This document shows positions 40,065 to 47,945 of a stretch of DNA of 64,000 bases, piece after piece. The stretch is from Comamonas sp. BIGb0124 (lineage in GTDB: Bacteria; Pseudomonadota; Gammaproteobacteria; Burkholderiales; Burkholderiaceae_C): positions 806,001 to 870,000 of the forward strand of contig NZ_RJVF01000008.1 of the NCBI RefSeq assembly GCF_003752175.1. Direction: 5' to 3'. Every line of letters begins with the position of its first letter. The first letter of the stretch is position 1. The notes beneath the pieces are model-generated. The model made no database searches and was not told the DNA's origin. It saw nothing but the letters and a program-made list of their open reading frames with translations. Position numbers and translations under genes: made by a program.

Positions 40065-41264
40065 ATGTCTTCCCTGTTCTCCGCCGTCGAACTCGCACCG
40101 CGTGACCCCATTCTGGGTCTGAACGAGCAATTTGCCGCCGACACCCATCCCGCCAAGGTCAACCTGGGCGTCGGCGTGTATTACGACGACAACGGCAAGC
40201 TGCCCCTGCTCAAGTGCGTGCAGGCAGCCGAGAAACAACTGGCCGAGGCTCCCAAGGCGCGCGGCTATCTGCCCATCGACGGCATCGCGGCCTACGACAA
40301 TGCCGTCAAGACCCTGGTCTTCGGTGCCGACAGCGAGCCGGTGCAATCCGGCCGCGTGGCTACCGTCCAGGCCCTGGGCGGCACGGGCGGACTGAAGGTC
40401 GGCGCCGATTTCCTCAAACGTCTCAACCCCTCTGCCAAGGTGTTGATCTCCGACCCGAGCTGGGAAAACCACCGCGCGCTGTTCATCAACGCCGGCTTCA
40501 CGGTCGAAACCTACCCCTACTACGACGCAGCCAAGCGCGGCATCAACTTCGAAGGCTTCATCGCCGCGCTGCAGGCTGCCGAAGCCGGCACCGTCGTGGT
40601 GCTCCATGCCTGCTGCCACAACCCCACCGGCTACGACATCACGCCCGAACAGTGGGATCTGGTGGTCGCCGCCGTCAAGGAACGCCAACTGGTGGCTTTC
40701 CTCGACATGGCCTACCAGGGCTTTGGCTACGGCATCGCCGAAGACGGCGCCGTCATCGACAAGTTCGTCCAGGCCGGCCTGACCTTCCTGGTCTCGACCT
40801 CGTTCTCCAAGAGCTTCAGCCTGTATGGCGAGCGCGTGGGTGCCCTTTCCGTCCTGGCCAAGGACAAGGAAGAAGCCGGCCGTGTGCTGAGCCAGCTGAA
40901 GATCGTGATTCGCACCAACTACAGCAACCCGCCCACGCATGGCGGCACCGTGGTGGCCACCGTGCTCAACACACCCGAACTGCGCGCCCAGTGGGAACAG
41001 GAGCTGACCGAGATGCGCGAGCGCATCAAGGCCATGCGCCAGAAGCTGGTCGACGGTCTGAAGGCCGCCGGCGTGTCGCAGGACGTGAGCTTCATCACGA
41101 CCCAGATCGGCATGTTCAGCTACTCGGGCCTCAGCAAGGATCAGATGGTGCGACTGCGCAACGAGTTCGGTGTCTATGGCACCGACACCGGCCGCATGTG
41201 CGTGGCCGCGCTCAACAGCAAGAACATCGACCACGTCTGCGCCTCGATCGCCAAGGTGATCTGA
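40065..41264 (+). CDS. tyrB: aromatic/aspartate amino acid aminotransferase
   Basis: The product has 399 residues, class I fold type I PLP enzyme. PLP-Lys249 lies in STSFSKSFSLYGERVG; Asn187, Asp214 and Tyr217 (CCHNPTGYDIT, LDMAYQGFGYG) and the late Arg in GRMCVAAL bind cofactor and substrate carboxylates. It transfers amino groups between aspartate or aromatic amino acids and 2-oxoglutarate; the balance between the two (TyrB or AspC) cannot be set from sequence. AGGAAATTC precedes the ATG at 40065. It is divergent from uvrB and is followed by two hairpins. Confidence 0.92.
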   Translation: MSSLFSAVELAPRDPILGLNEQFAADTHPAKVNLGVGVYYDDNGKLPLLKCVQAAEKQLAEAPKARGYLPIDGIAAYDNAVKTLVFGADSEPVQSGRVATVQALGGTGGLKVGADFLKRLNPSAKVLISDPSWENHRALFINAGFTVETYPYYDAAKRGINFEGFIAALQAAEAGTVVVLHACCHNPTGYDITPEQWDLVVAAVKERQLVAFLDMAYQGFGYGIAEDGAVIDKFVQAGLTFLVSTSFSKSFSLYGERVGALSVLAKDKEEAGRVLSQLKIVIRTNYSNPPTHGGTVVATVLNTPELRAQWEQELTEMRERIKAMRQKLVDGLKAAGVSQDVSFITTQIGMFSYSGLSKDQMVRLRNEFGVYGTDTGRMCVAALNSKNIDHVCASIAKVI

Positions 41265-41283
41265 CGACAGGCCACCGCCCTGT

Positions 41284-41307
41284 CCCGTGCGGGCTCCGCA
41301 CGGGTTT
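41284..41307 (+). terminator. first hairpin after tyrB
   Basis: A perfect 9-bp stem CCCGTGCGG/CCGCACGGG has a 3-nt loop, only three T residues after it, and lies 20 bp after the tyrB stop. It probably backs up the stronger terminator that follows. Confidence 0.55.
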
Positions 41308-41322
41308 CGCGGCGACACGACA

Positions 41323-41355
41323 GGCATGCGCAGCATCCGGCGCATGCCTTTTTTT
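41323..41355 (+). terminator. Rho-independent terminator of tyrB
   Basis: The 9-bp stem GGCATGCGC/GCGCATGCC has an 8-nt loop and is followed by a seven-T run. It separates tyrB from the LysE gene, which must have its own promoter in the remaining 42 bp or rely on read-through. Confidence 0.9.
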
Positions 41356-41397
41356 GTTCCGGTCCTTTGCGGACCCCTTCGACTCTTCACGACAGCC

Positions 41398-42036
41398 ATG
41401 GAATTCCACACTTGGCTGGCCTTTGCACTGGCCAGCGTCTTCATCGCGGTTTCCCCGGGCTCGGGTGCCGTTCTGTGCATGAGTCACGGCTTGTCCTACG
41501 GCTGGCGCAACGCCCGCCTGACCATTGCAGGCCTGGAAATCGGCCTGGTCATGATTCTGCTGATCGCGGGGGCCGGCATCGGCTCCCTGCTGGTGGCCTC
41601 GGAAACGGCATTCTGGGCCGTGAAGATCCTGGGCGCGTCGTACCTGATCTACCTCGGCTGGAAGCAGTGGCGCTCGACCGCAGGCGTGGCGGGAGCCGGC
41701 GCGACGCGAGAGACCGCCGTGCTGCCCTCGCGCCGGACGCGCCTGGCCGTCGGTTTCCTGACCAACGCGACCAATCCAAAAGGCATCGTCTTCATGGTTG
41801 CCGTTCTGCCTCAGTTCATCAGTCCACAGCGCCCGCTGCTGCCGCAGTTGTTCATCCTGGCCGTTACCCTGGTGGCCATCGACACCCTGGTCATGGGCGG
41901 TTATGCCTATGGCGCCAGCGCGTTCAGCCGCTTCATGAGCGATGCACGCGCCCTGCGGCTGCAGAACCGCCTGTTCGGCGGCATTCTCATGGCGGTGGGC
42001 ATGGGCTTGTTTTTTGTGAAGAAGGCGCAGAACTGA
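41398..42036 (+). CDS. LysE/RhtB-family amino acid exporter
   Basis: The product has 212 residues with about six membrane helices. The family signature is clear: FHTWLAFALASVFIAVSPGSGAVLCMSHGLSYGWRNARL at the start, LLVASETAFWAVKILGASYLIYLGWKQWR, FLTNATNPKGIVFMVAVLPQFI in the middle and a final LFGGILMAVGMGLFFVKK. It exports an amino acid or homoserine-like metabolite across the inner membrane; the substrate is unknown. The start is the ATG at 41398, immediately after the tyrB terminator. Confidence 0.92.
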   Translation: MEFHTWLAFALASVFIAVSPGSGAVLCMSHGLSYGWRNARLTIAGLEIGLVMILLIAGAGIGSLLVASETAFWAVKILGASYLIYLGWKQWRSTAGVAGAGATRETAVLPSRRTRLAVGFLTNATNPKGIVFMVAVLPQFISPQRPLLPQLFILAVTLVAIDTLVMGGYAYGASAFSRFMSDARALRLQNRLFGGILMAVGMGLFFVKKAQN

Positions 42037-42097
42037 GCCCTGAGCCCTGAGCCCTGCGCGCTGTGCGCTGTGCGGCAAGAGGCAAGAGGCAAGAGGC
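42034..42097. repeat. three successive blocks of heptamer tandem repeats
   Basis: From the LysE stop codon the sequence holds about three copies of TGAGCCC, then two copies of GCGCTGT, then three copies of GCAAGAG. Each unit is 7 bp. The tract is non-coding and ends about 110 bp before the convergent gbpA terminator. Confidence 0.85.
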
Positions 42098-42206
42098 TTG
42101 CGTTTCTGCAGGGACTACGGCCTCGGCATGCGGGCCTGGCCGCCGGGCATCCCGGCCGCAGCGGTCATGCAGGTCATGGCGATCACCGAGATCCCATGAC
42201 GGCGAA

Positions 42207-42255
42207 TAAAAAAACCCGGTCGCCCCAAAGAGGGGTATGAAAAATGGCGACCGGG
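42207..42255 (-). terminator. Rho-independent terminator of gbpA
   Basis: A 10-bp stem CCCGGTCGCC/GGCGACCGGG (42215-42255), wide loop, followed on the minus strand by seven T residues. A second GC-rich stem (TTCCCGGC/GCCGGGAA, about 42260-42286) lies between it and the stop codon. Confidence 0.85.
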
Positions 42256-42296
42256 GGCGTTCCCGGCACGAAGTGTGCGCCGGGAAACAGAAGCAA

Positions 42297-43778
42297 TCAG
42301 CGCAGCAGCCAGGCCATCTGCCAATGGCTGCCGATTCCGGGTTCATATTGCGTGGCGCCGGGAGACCACTGCACGCAGTAGCCGCTGTACGGAAAGGGCC
42401 GGCATTCGTAGGAGCGTCCGGTCTTGGGTTGGAAAACCCGTGTGCCCGCGGTGTAGCTGCTCAGGCCCTGGGGGAAACGCTGTTCGGGGCCTGCCGCACT
42501 ACTGGATCCCGAGGCCGGGATCCCCCCGGTGAACTCCAATGCGTAGGTGCGTTGCACCAATGCCCCGGTCGCGCGGTTGGTGCCCTTGACGACAAGCTGG
42601 TGCCCACCGGCAGAAGCCCCCGTCACCGAAAGAGACAAGCGCCCCTGCCCCGAAGCGTCGCGGGCGGCGCTGGCAACGGCCAGGGTCTTGCCGCCGGTGT
42701 CGACCAGGCTGGCATGGAGATCGATGTTGCCCACCGTCGTGACCTGCAGACGCAGATCCAGGCGGCCGGACGCAGGGACGTCGTAACGGCTGGCGAGACC
42801 ACTGACGATGACGTCGGCCGGCTCGACCGCCTTGGTGATCTGGACCTCGACCGTCTGTATGCCGCTGCCGGGTGGTGCATGCACCTCGTTCTGACCCTGG
42901 ACGGGAGAGATCTCGCCACTGCCCGCCATCCGCCCCGCACGCTGTGTGCGGGCCTGCGTGGCATTGATGCGACCGGCCAGCAGGTAGGGCCAGGTATTGC
43001 GCTGGCCGTCGGCCACGCTGCCGATCGTGAGCCGGGTCTGCAGGTCGCTGCGTTCGCCCTGCGCATCGAAGACCCGGGTCGCCACCTGGTCGCCAGGCTG
43101 CAGATCCATGGACGGGTAGATGCTGCCCCGTGCCGGCCAGGCCGGCGCCGCGGTGGGCGCGACGGCCGTCGGGCTGCCTGCCGTGGGGAACTGGACGTCG
43201 ATGGTGCTGTAGAAGCTCCGGGCGGTGTCGCCCACTTCCCAGACGGCCAGAATGATCTGGTAACCGGACCGTGCCGGCACCTGGCAGGTATGGGAGACGT
43301 CTTTCGGCGGACGCTGCATGCCGCCGTCGGCATGGCAGAACGGCGTGGATTCGAACGACACGCGGCTCAGCCGGAAATTGGGATTCCAGTCCGGTTTCGT
43401 GATGTAGTAACGAAAATTGCGCGTGACATGGTTGGCGGTGAGCATCCAGCGGAAGACCTGCTCGCCGGCGGCGAAGGGCACCTTGCGCCAGCGACCGGCG
43501 GATTGCTCGTCGAGAGCGGAGAACTGCGGCAAGGCGGCGCTGGCAATGCTGCCGTCTGCCGAACCCTGGGCAGGAAAGCCGCTGAGTCCCTCGAGACTCT
43601 GGGGCTCGTACTGGACGGCCCCGCAATCGCTGTTGCCCCCGGATCGGCAAAGCGCGGCACGCGATTCGGGCTGGACGACATAACCGTGCGCCCACGCGGG
43701 GCCGGCGCCGACCCCGAGCCAGGACAACAAAAGAAACAACGAGGCGCGGACAAGATGGATCCGGAAAAGAGACGGCAT
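42297..43778 (-). CDS. gbpA: GbpA-type lytic polysaccharide monooxygenase, chitin/GlcNAc-binding
   Basis: The product has 493 residues. The signal peptide is residues 1-30 (cleavage after AWA), so the mature protein starts with His31 (HGYVVQPESRAALC), the copper histidine brace of AA10 LPMOs, with His117 (TANHVTRNFRYYITKPDWNPN) as second ligand. Two GbpA middle domains follow (IYPSMDLQPGDQVATRVFD; VSGLASRYDV), then a C-terminal CBM73-like chitin-binding module (AGTRVFQPKTGRSYECRPFP, YSGYCVQW). The layout equals Vibrio cholerae GbpA. It oxidatively cuts chitin and may help attachment to chitin or mucin. It has its own terminator. The ATG at 43778 is used. Confidence 0.92.
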   Translation of the reverse strand: MPSLFRIHLVRASLFLLLSWLGVGAGPAWAHGYVVQPESRAALCRSGGNSDCGAVQYEPQSLEGLSGFPAQGSADGSIASAALPQFSALDEQSAGRWRKVPFAAGEQVFRWMLTANHVTRNFRYYITKPDWNPNFRLSRVSFESTPFCHADGGMQRPPKDVSHTCQVPARSGYQIILAVWEVGDTARSFYSTIDVQFPTAGSPTAVAPTAAPAWPARGSIYPSMDLQPGDQVATRVFDAQGERSDLQTRLTIGSVADGQRNTWPYLLAGRINATQARTQRAGRMAGSGEISPVQGQNEVHAPPGSGIQTVEVQITKAVEPADVIVSGLASRYDVPASGRLDLRLQVTTVGNIDLHASLVDTGGKTLAVASAARDASGQGRLSLSVTGASAGGHQLVVKGTNRATGALVQRTYALEFTGGIPASGSSSAAGPEQRFPQGLSSYTAGTRVFQPKTGRSYECRPFPYSGYCVQWSPGATQYEPGIGSHWQMAWLLR

Positions 43779-44100
43779 GGCAAGGCGGGCAAGCGCCAAA
43801 CCCCTGAAGGACAACAAGAGCCCCCACGGTATTTGGCTAGCCTGGAGTTGGGATTCGCCAAATCTATGAGTTCAGGTGCGAAAAGACCGAGTCGCTTTTC
43901 ACTTCCTGATATCAATTGACAATTCAGCGCGATCCCCGAACGCAACACCTGGCATGCCGCATGCTCAAAAAGCGACGCCCCCTCAATCGGCGCTGGTACA
44001 AACCCTAGGTTTGACCCACAATCCGGTCTTGCCACAAGCAACTTGGCGCGAGGTTTGTTTCGGTCCTACCTGACCGTTCAGGCATTGCCCACCACCGTCC
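43779..44100. other. divergent intergenic region gbpA / YitT-family gene
   Basis: This is 322 bp without a gene. It is less GC-rich than the neighbours. A palindrome at 43999-44013 touches a TTGACC hexamer that could be a -35 for the rightward gene; no convincing -10 follows. Confidence 0.5.
43999..44013. promoter_or_regulatory. 6-3-6 palindrome upstream of the YitT-family gene
   Basis: CAAACCCTAGGTTTG is a perfect palindrome of two 6-bp arms with a 3-bp centre, about 90 bp before the ATG at 44101. It could be an operator; the regulator is unknown. Confidence 0.35.
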
Positions 44101-44724
44101 ATGCCGATCCAACAGACTGCCCCATCGCCCTCGCTGCGCCACGGTCCCTATGAAGACGCCCAGGCGTTGTTCACGGGATCGTTGTTCGTCTCCATCACCA
44201 TGATGCTGTATGCACAGGCGGGACTGCTCACAGGCAGCACGGCGGGCATCGCGTTCCTGTTGCACTACGCCACCGGCCTTTCGTTCGGCGCCCTCTTCTT
44301 TGCCATCAACATCCCGTTCTACTGGTTCGCCTGGAAACGCATGGGACGCGAGTTCACGATCAAGACCTTCGTGTCCGTGGCACTGCTGTCTGCCCTGAGC
44401 GAGATCGGTCCGCGCGTGATGCACATCGATTACCTCCATCCGGTCTATGCCGCCCTGCTCGGCGGCTTGCTGCTCGGTACCGGCTGCCTCTTCCTGGCCC
44501 GGCACAAGGCCAGCCTCGGCGGCGCGACCATCGTGTCTCTTTACCTCCAGGACAAGCACGGCATTCCCGCCGGCAAGGCGCAGTTGGCGATCGACAGCAC
44601 CATCGTGTTGCTGGCGCTGTTCATCGTGCCCTTCGAGCGTGTGGCTTATTCGGTACTCGGCGCCGTGGTGATGAGCGTGTTCCTGTGGATCAGCCATCGC
44701 CCCGGGCGTTACGCCGGGAAATGA
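44101..44724 (+). CDS. YitT-family membrane protein
   Basis: The product has 207 residues and about five to six transmembrane segments (LFVSITMMLYAQAGLLTGSTAGIAFLLHY, GALFFAINIPFYWFAW, FVSVALLSALSEI, AALLGGLLLGTGCLFLA, STIVLLALFIV, VAYSVLGAVVMSVFLWI). The GLLTGSTAGIAFLLHYATG and LGTGCLFLARHKASLGGATIVSLYLQ motifs fit the YitT/DUF161 family, of unknown transport role. The C-terminal DUF2179 domain found in Bacillus members is absent, as usual in proteobacteria. The gene stands alone. Confidence 0.85.
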   Translation: MPIQQTAPSPSLRHGPYEDAQALFTGSLFVSITMMLYAQAGLLTGSTAGIAFLLHYATGLSFGALFFAINIPFYWFAWKRMGREFTIKTFVSVALLSALSEIGPRVMHIDYLHPVYAALLGGLLLGTGCLFLARHKASLGGATIVSLYLQDKHGIPAGKAQLAIDSTIVLLALFIVPFERVAYSVLGAVVMSVFLWISHRPGRYAGK

Positions 44725-44858
44725 CGGAAACATGCGCAATCGAGTAATCCGGGCGCTATCAAATTCCGTGGCTTCGAGTCGAACAGGACGTTCTGACACA
44801 CCTGTTCCGACACGGTCAAGGGTGTTTAACCTGCTGCACGATCGACACGTCGGACTGC

Positions 44859-44864
44859 TATAGT
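44859..44864 (+). promoter_or_regulatory. putative phaZ -10 element
   Basis: TATAGT is preceded by TG one base upstream, an extended -10, 41 bp before the phaZ ATG. The -35 is weak. Confidence 0.4.
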
Positions 44865-44873
44865 GGGATTCAT

Positions 44874-44888
44874 TGCTGCAATGCAGCA
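44874..44888 (+). promoter_or_regulatory. PhaR-type operator upstream of phaZ
   Basis: TGCTGCAATGCAGCA is a perfect 7-1-7 palindrome and contains CTGC-N3-GCAG, the core reported for the PHB-responsive repressor PhaR in Paracoccus denitrificans. It lies between the -10 element and the start codon of the PHB depolymerase, where repressor binding would block transcription until PHB titrates it away. Confidence 0.6.
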
Positions 44889-44904
44889 TTCACGGTAAAC
44901 GACC

Positions 44905-46902
44905 ATGCTCTATCAACTTTACGAGTCTCAGCGCGCATTGATGGAACCCTTTGCCGAGTTTGCCCAGGCAACATCGCGGCTGCTGAACAATTCCGCCAAT
45001 CCCTACATCCATTCCCCTGTGTTCCAGCGAGTCGCCGCCAGCTACGACCTGGCCTACCGGCTGTGCAAGGATTACGAGAAACCCGAGTTCGACATCGATT
45101 CGGTGGAGAGCAACGGTGTGGAGATCGCCATTGCCGAGCGCACCGCGGTCGACAAGCCGTTCTGCCGGCTGCTCCGTTTCAAGCGCTTTTCCGACGATCC
45201 GGCCACGCTGGCCAGGATGAAAAAACAACCGGTGGTCCTGATCGTGGCGCCCCTCTCCGGGCATTACGCGACGCTGCTGCGTGAAACGGTTCGCGCCATG
45301 CTGGCCGACCATCGCGTGTTCATCACCGACTGGAAAAACGCCCGCACGGTCCCGCTCGAGGACGGTTCGTTTCACCTCGACGACTACGTGAACTACGTGC
45401 AGGAGTTCATCCGCCACATCCAGGGCGTCTACGGCAACTGCCATGTGATGAGCGTCTGCCAGCCCACGGTGCCGGTGCTGGCCGGGATCTCGCTGATGGC
45501 GAGCCGCGGCGAGAAGACACCGCTGTCGATGGTGATGATGGGCGGCCCCATCGATGCCCGGCGCTCGCCGACGGCCGTCAACAATCTGGCCATGCAGAAA
45601 AGCCATGCATGGTTCGAGAACAACCTCATCTACCGCGTACCGCCTCAGTTCCCGGGTGCCGGCCGTCGGGTCTACCCCGGCTTCCTGCAGCATGCCGGCT
45701 TTGTCGCCATGAACCCGGACCGGCATGCCAGCAGCCACTGGGATTATTTCGAGGATCTGCTCAAGGGCGACGAGGATGCGGCTGAAACGCACCGCAAGTT
45801 CTACGACGAGTACAACGCCGTGCTCGACATGGATGCCGACTACTACCTCGAGACCATCCGCACGGTGTTCCAGGACTACGACCTCGTCAACGGCACGTGG
45901 GACGTGCGCAACCCGGAGGGCCAGCTCGAGCGCGTTCGCCCGCAGGACATCACCCAGACGGCGCTGCTGACGGTCGAAGGCGAGCACGACGACATTTCGG
46001 GCAAAGGCCAGACCCGGGCTGCGCATGGGCTGTGTTCGGGCATTCCGCAAGACGAGCGTCAGCACTACGAGGTCCGTGGTGCCGGCCACTACGGGATTTT
46101 CAGCGGACGTCGCTGGCGCGAGAAGGTCTGTCCGGAAATCTCCCGCTTCATGCTGGCCCACAACGACACCGCCGACACCCCGGAGGCACCGTCGACCGTG
46201 GTGGTGACCCTGCCCTCGGACACCCCGACCCAGACCGTCCTGGACCTGACCCCTGCCGAACAGAAGACCGAAGCTGTCGCGGTGGCGCCGGTTTCCGTTC
46301 CCTCCGCCGCCGACGCCGGACCTGCGCACACGGCAGAGGCGGCGGCATCCAGCTCCCCTGCGCTCACGGCCACCGCAAGCCAGGCCACGGCTGCGCTCAC
46401 GGCCACCGCAAGCCAGGCCACGGCTGCGGTCCGGAAAACCCGGCCTGCCCGCACGGTGGTCAAGGCGGCGCCGGCCACTTCGCAGCGTCGCAGCTCGGCG
46501 CGGTCCAAGGCAGCGGCCGTCCCGGCGCCAGATCCCGTTGCGACCGCCGTGCCTGCGGTCAAAGGCACGGCCAAGAAGACGGTAAAGGCCACGGCCCAAG
46601 CGAAGACCGGCACGACGGCGGCCAATGCCGTCGCAGCACCTGCGCCTGCCGCGCCCGAATCCAGTCCGGCCCGCCCACGGGCGACAGGCAAGACCGCCGC
46701 GGCGAAGTCGGCTGCCTCGCCCGCAGCGGCCAGTGCCGCAAAACCGAGCGCGGCCAAATCGAGCCCTTCCAAGCCGACGGCCTCGAAAGGCACGGCTCAA
46801 GCGACGGCAGGCAAACGCGCAGCCGCCACGCCGGCCCGTGGCTCGACCGTCGCCAAGGACGTCGCAGAGCAACCGGCTGGCAAGACCGAAGCCGTCGAAT
46901 GA
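44905..46902 (+). CDS. phaZ: intracellular polyhydroxybutyrate depolymerase with long low-complexity tail
   Basis: The product has 665 residues; usual homologues have about 410-420. Residues 1-~420 are a PhaZ1-type alpha/beta hydrolase: VVLIVAPLSGHYATLLR, TDWKNARTVPLEDGSFHLDDYVNYV, the nucleophile Cys185 in MSVCQPTVPVLAG (Cys replaces Ser in this family), an acid in GEHDDISGKGQT and the His in GAGHYGIFSGRRWRE. Residues ~425-665 are rich in Ala, Thr, Pro, Lys and Ser, carry an 11-residue tandem repeat (486-507) and resemble histone-H1/phasin-like tails. The tail may bind DNA or the PHB granule surface, which is inference. A PhaR-like operator precedes the gene. Confidence 0.93.
   Translation: MLYQLYESQRALMEPFAEFAQATSRLLNNSANPYIHSPVFQRVAASYDLAYRLCKDYEKPEFDIDSVESNGVEIAIAERTAVDKPFCRLLRFKRFSDDPATLARMKKQPVVLIVAPLSGHYATLLRETVRAMLADHRVFITDWKNARTVPLEDGSFHLDDYVNYVQEFIRHIQGVYGNCHVMSVCQPTVPVLAGISLMASRGEKTPLSMVMMGGPIDARRSPTAVNNLAMQKSHAWFENNLIYRVPPQFPGAGRRVYPGFLQHAGFVAMNPDRHASSHWDYFEDLLKGDEDAAETHRKFYDEYNAVLDMDADYYLETIRTVFQDYDLVNGTWDVRNPEGQLERVRPQDITQTALLTVEGEHDDISGKGQTRAAHGLCSGIPQDERQHYEVRGAGHYGIFSGRRWREKVCPEISRFMLAHNDTADTPEAPSTVVVTLPSDTPTQTVLDLTPAEQKTEAVAVAPVSVPSAADAGPAHTAEAAASSSPALTATASQATAALTATASQATAAVRKTRPARTVVKAAPATSQRRSSARSKAAAVPAPDPVATAVPAVKGTAKKTVKATAQAKTGTTAANAVAAPAPAAPESSPARPRATGKTAAAKSAASPAAASAAKPSAAKSSPSKPTASKGTAQATAGKRAAATPARGSTVAKDVAEQPAGKTEAVE
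46360..46428 (+). repeat. perfect 33-bp tandem duplication inside phaZ
   Basis: Two identical 33-bp units (46360-46392 and 46393-46425) plus the first codon of a third encode ALTATASQATA twice. Identity is complete at DNA level, so the duplication is recent or kept by slippage or conversion. Confidence 0.95.
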
Positions 46903-47120
46903 CGCTCCTGCCATCGCGGCCAGGCCGACCCTGAGCGCACGGCACGGGGGCGGCGCGGGTGCCGCCTCTCGTCCACGGTGAACGGCGGATGCGGGCCCCA
47001 GCGCGTCAAGGCCGATGTCCGCCCGGCCTTGCAGCGATAAAATACGACCCGATCCAACATTTTTCATGCGCCCCCCGGGCGGTCGCGAGACCGCACTGGG
47101 TCGTTGGCGTTTCCACGACT

Positions 47121-47912
47121 TTGCTGCCCACTTCCGACACCCTCGCCCAGCGCCTGTTCGATGCGCTGCCTCAGACGCAGTGCACCCGCTGTGCTTATGC
47201 CGATTGCGAGTCGTACGCGGTGGCCATGGCGCAGGGCGAGGCAGACATCAACCAGTGCCCGCCGGGCGGCATGGAAGGCGTGCATCGGCTCGCGGCGTTG
47301 ACGGGCCGCCCGGCGCGTGCGCTGTCGCCCGTGCATGGGCTGGAGGGGCCGCGCCAGATGATGTGGATCGACGAGGATTGGTGCATCGGCTGCACCCTGT
47401 GCCTCAAGGCTTGCCCTGTGGATGCGATCGTGGGCAGCAACAAGCGCATGCACACGATTCTCGAGTCGCACTGCACGGGCTGCGAGCTGTGCCTGCCCGC
47501 CTGTCCTGTCGATTGCATCGAAGTCGAAGTGGCGACGCCCGGCAAGACGGGATGGCAGGCCTGGAGCGGCGGCCAGGCCGATGCAAGCCGGCATCGCTAC
47601 AGCCAGCATCGGCAGCGTCTGGGCGAAGCACGGCCCGGCGAGGCCGCGCGGGCCTGCAACAACGCCATCGCGGCCAAGCCCTCGGACGACACGCAGCGGT
47701 CTTCGGTGGCGGCCGAAGGACATGCGTCCGAGGAATCAACCGGACCGGCACTCGACGCACCGGGTTCGGGTTGGCCGTTCCGGCCTCAACAGGCCACGCC
47801 TTTGCCGCAAGCGCCTGCGGCGGTCGCAGCGGCCACCGATGCGGATCACAAGCGTGCGGCCATCGCTGCGGCGATGGCTCGGGCGCGTGCCGCGCGCGCG
47901 GGCAACAAATAG
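47121..47912 (+). CDS. rnfB: RnfB-type ferredoxin, orphan
   Basis: The product has 263 residues. The N-terminal cluster-binding domain has TQCTRCAYADCESYAVAMA and NQCPPGG (four Cys). Two 4Fe-4S ferredoxin motifs follow, CIGCTLCLKACPVDAI and CTGCELCLPACPVDCIE. The C-terminal ~110 residues are Ala/Gln-rich and poorly conserved. No membrane helix is present at the N-terminus, unlike canonical RnfB, and no rnfACDGE genes are near, as commonly seen in betaproteobacteria. No ATG fits in frame; the TTG at 47121 is used, with a TAAAAT element (47038-47043) upstream. It probably serves as an electron carrier of unknown partner. Confidence 0.82.
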   Translation: MLPTSDTLAQRLFDALPQTQCTRCAYADCESYAVAMAQGEADINQCPPGGMEGVHRLAALTGRPARALSPVHGLEGPRQMMWIDEDWCIGCTLCLKACPVDAIVGSNKRMHTILESHCTGCELCLPACPVDCIEVEVATPGKTGWQAWSGGQADASRHRYSQHRQRLGEARPGEAARACNNAIAAKPSDDTQRSSVAAEGHASEESTGPALDAPGSGWPFRPQQATPLPQAPAAVAAATDADHKRAAIAAAMARARAARAGNK

Positions 47913-47945
47913 AGGTCTGGCTCGATCCGGCTGCCGCGAGGAGAC

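Noticed and set aside
42037-42206. A small gene between LysE and gbpA
   Set aside because: The short open frames there consist of the heptamer repeats or Arg/Ala-rich low-complexity sequence and have no ribosome binding site.
46940-46966. A terminator after phaZ
   Set aside because: GGCGGC/GCCGCC and CGGCAC/GTGCCG can form alternative short stems, but there is no T-run and they exclude each other.
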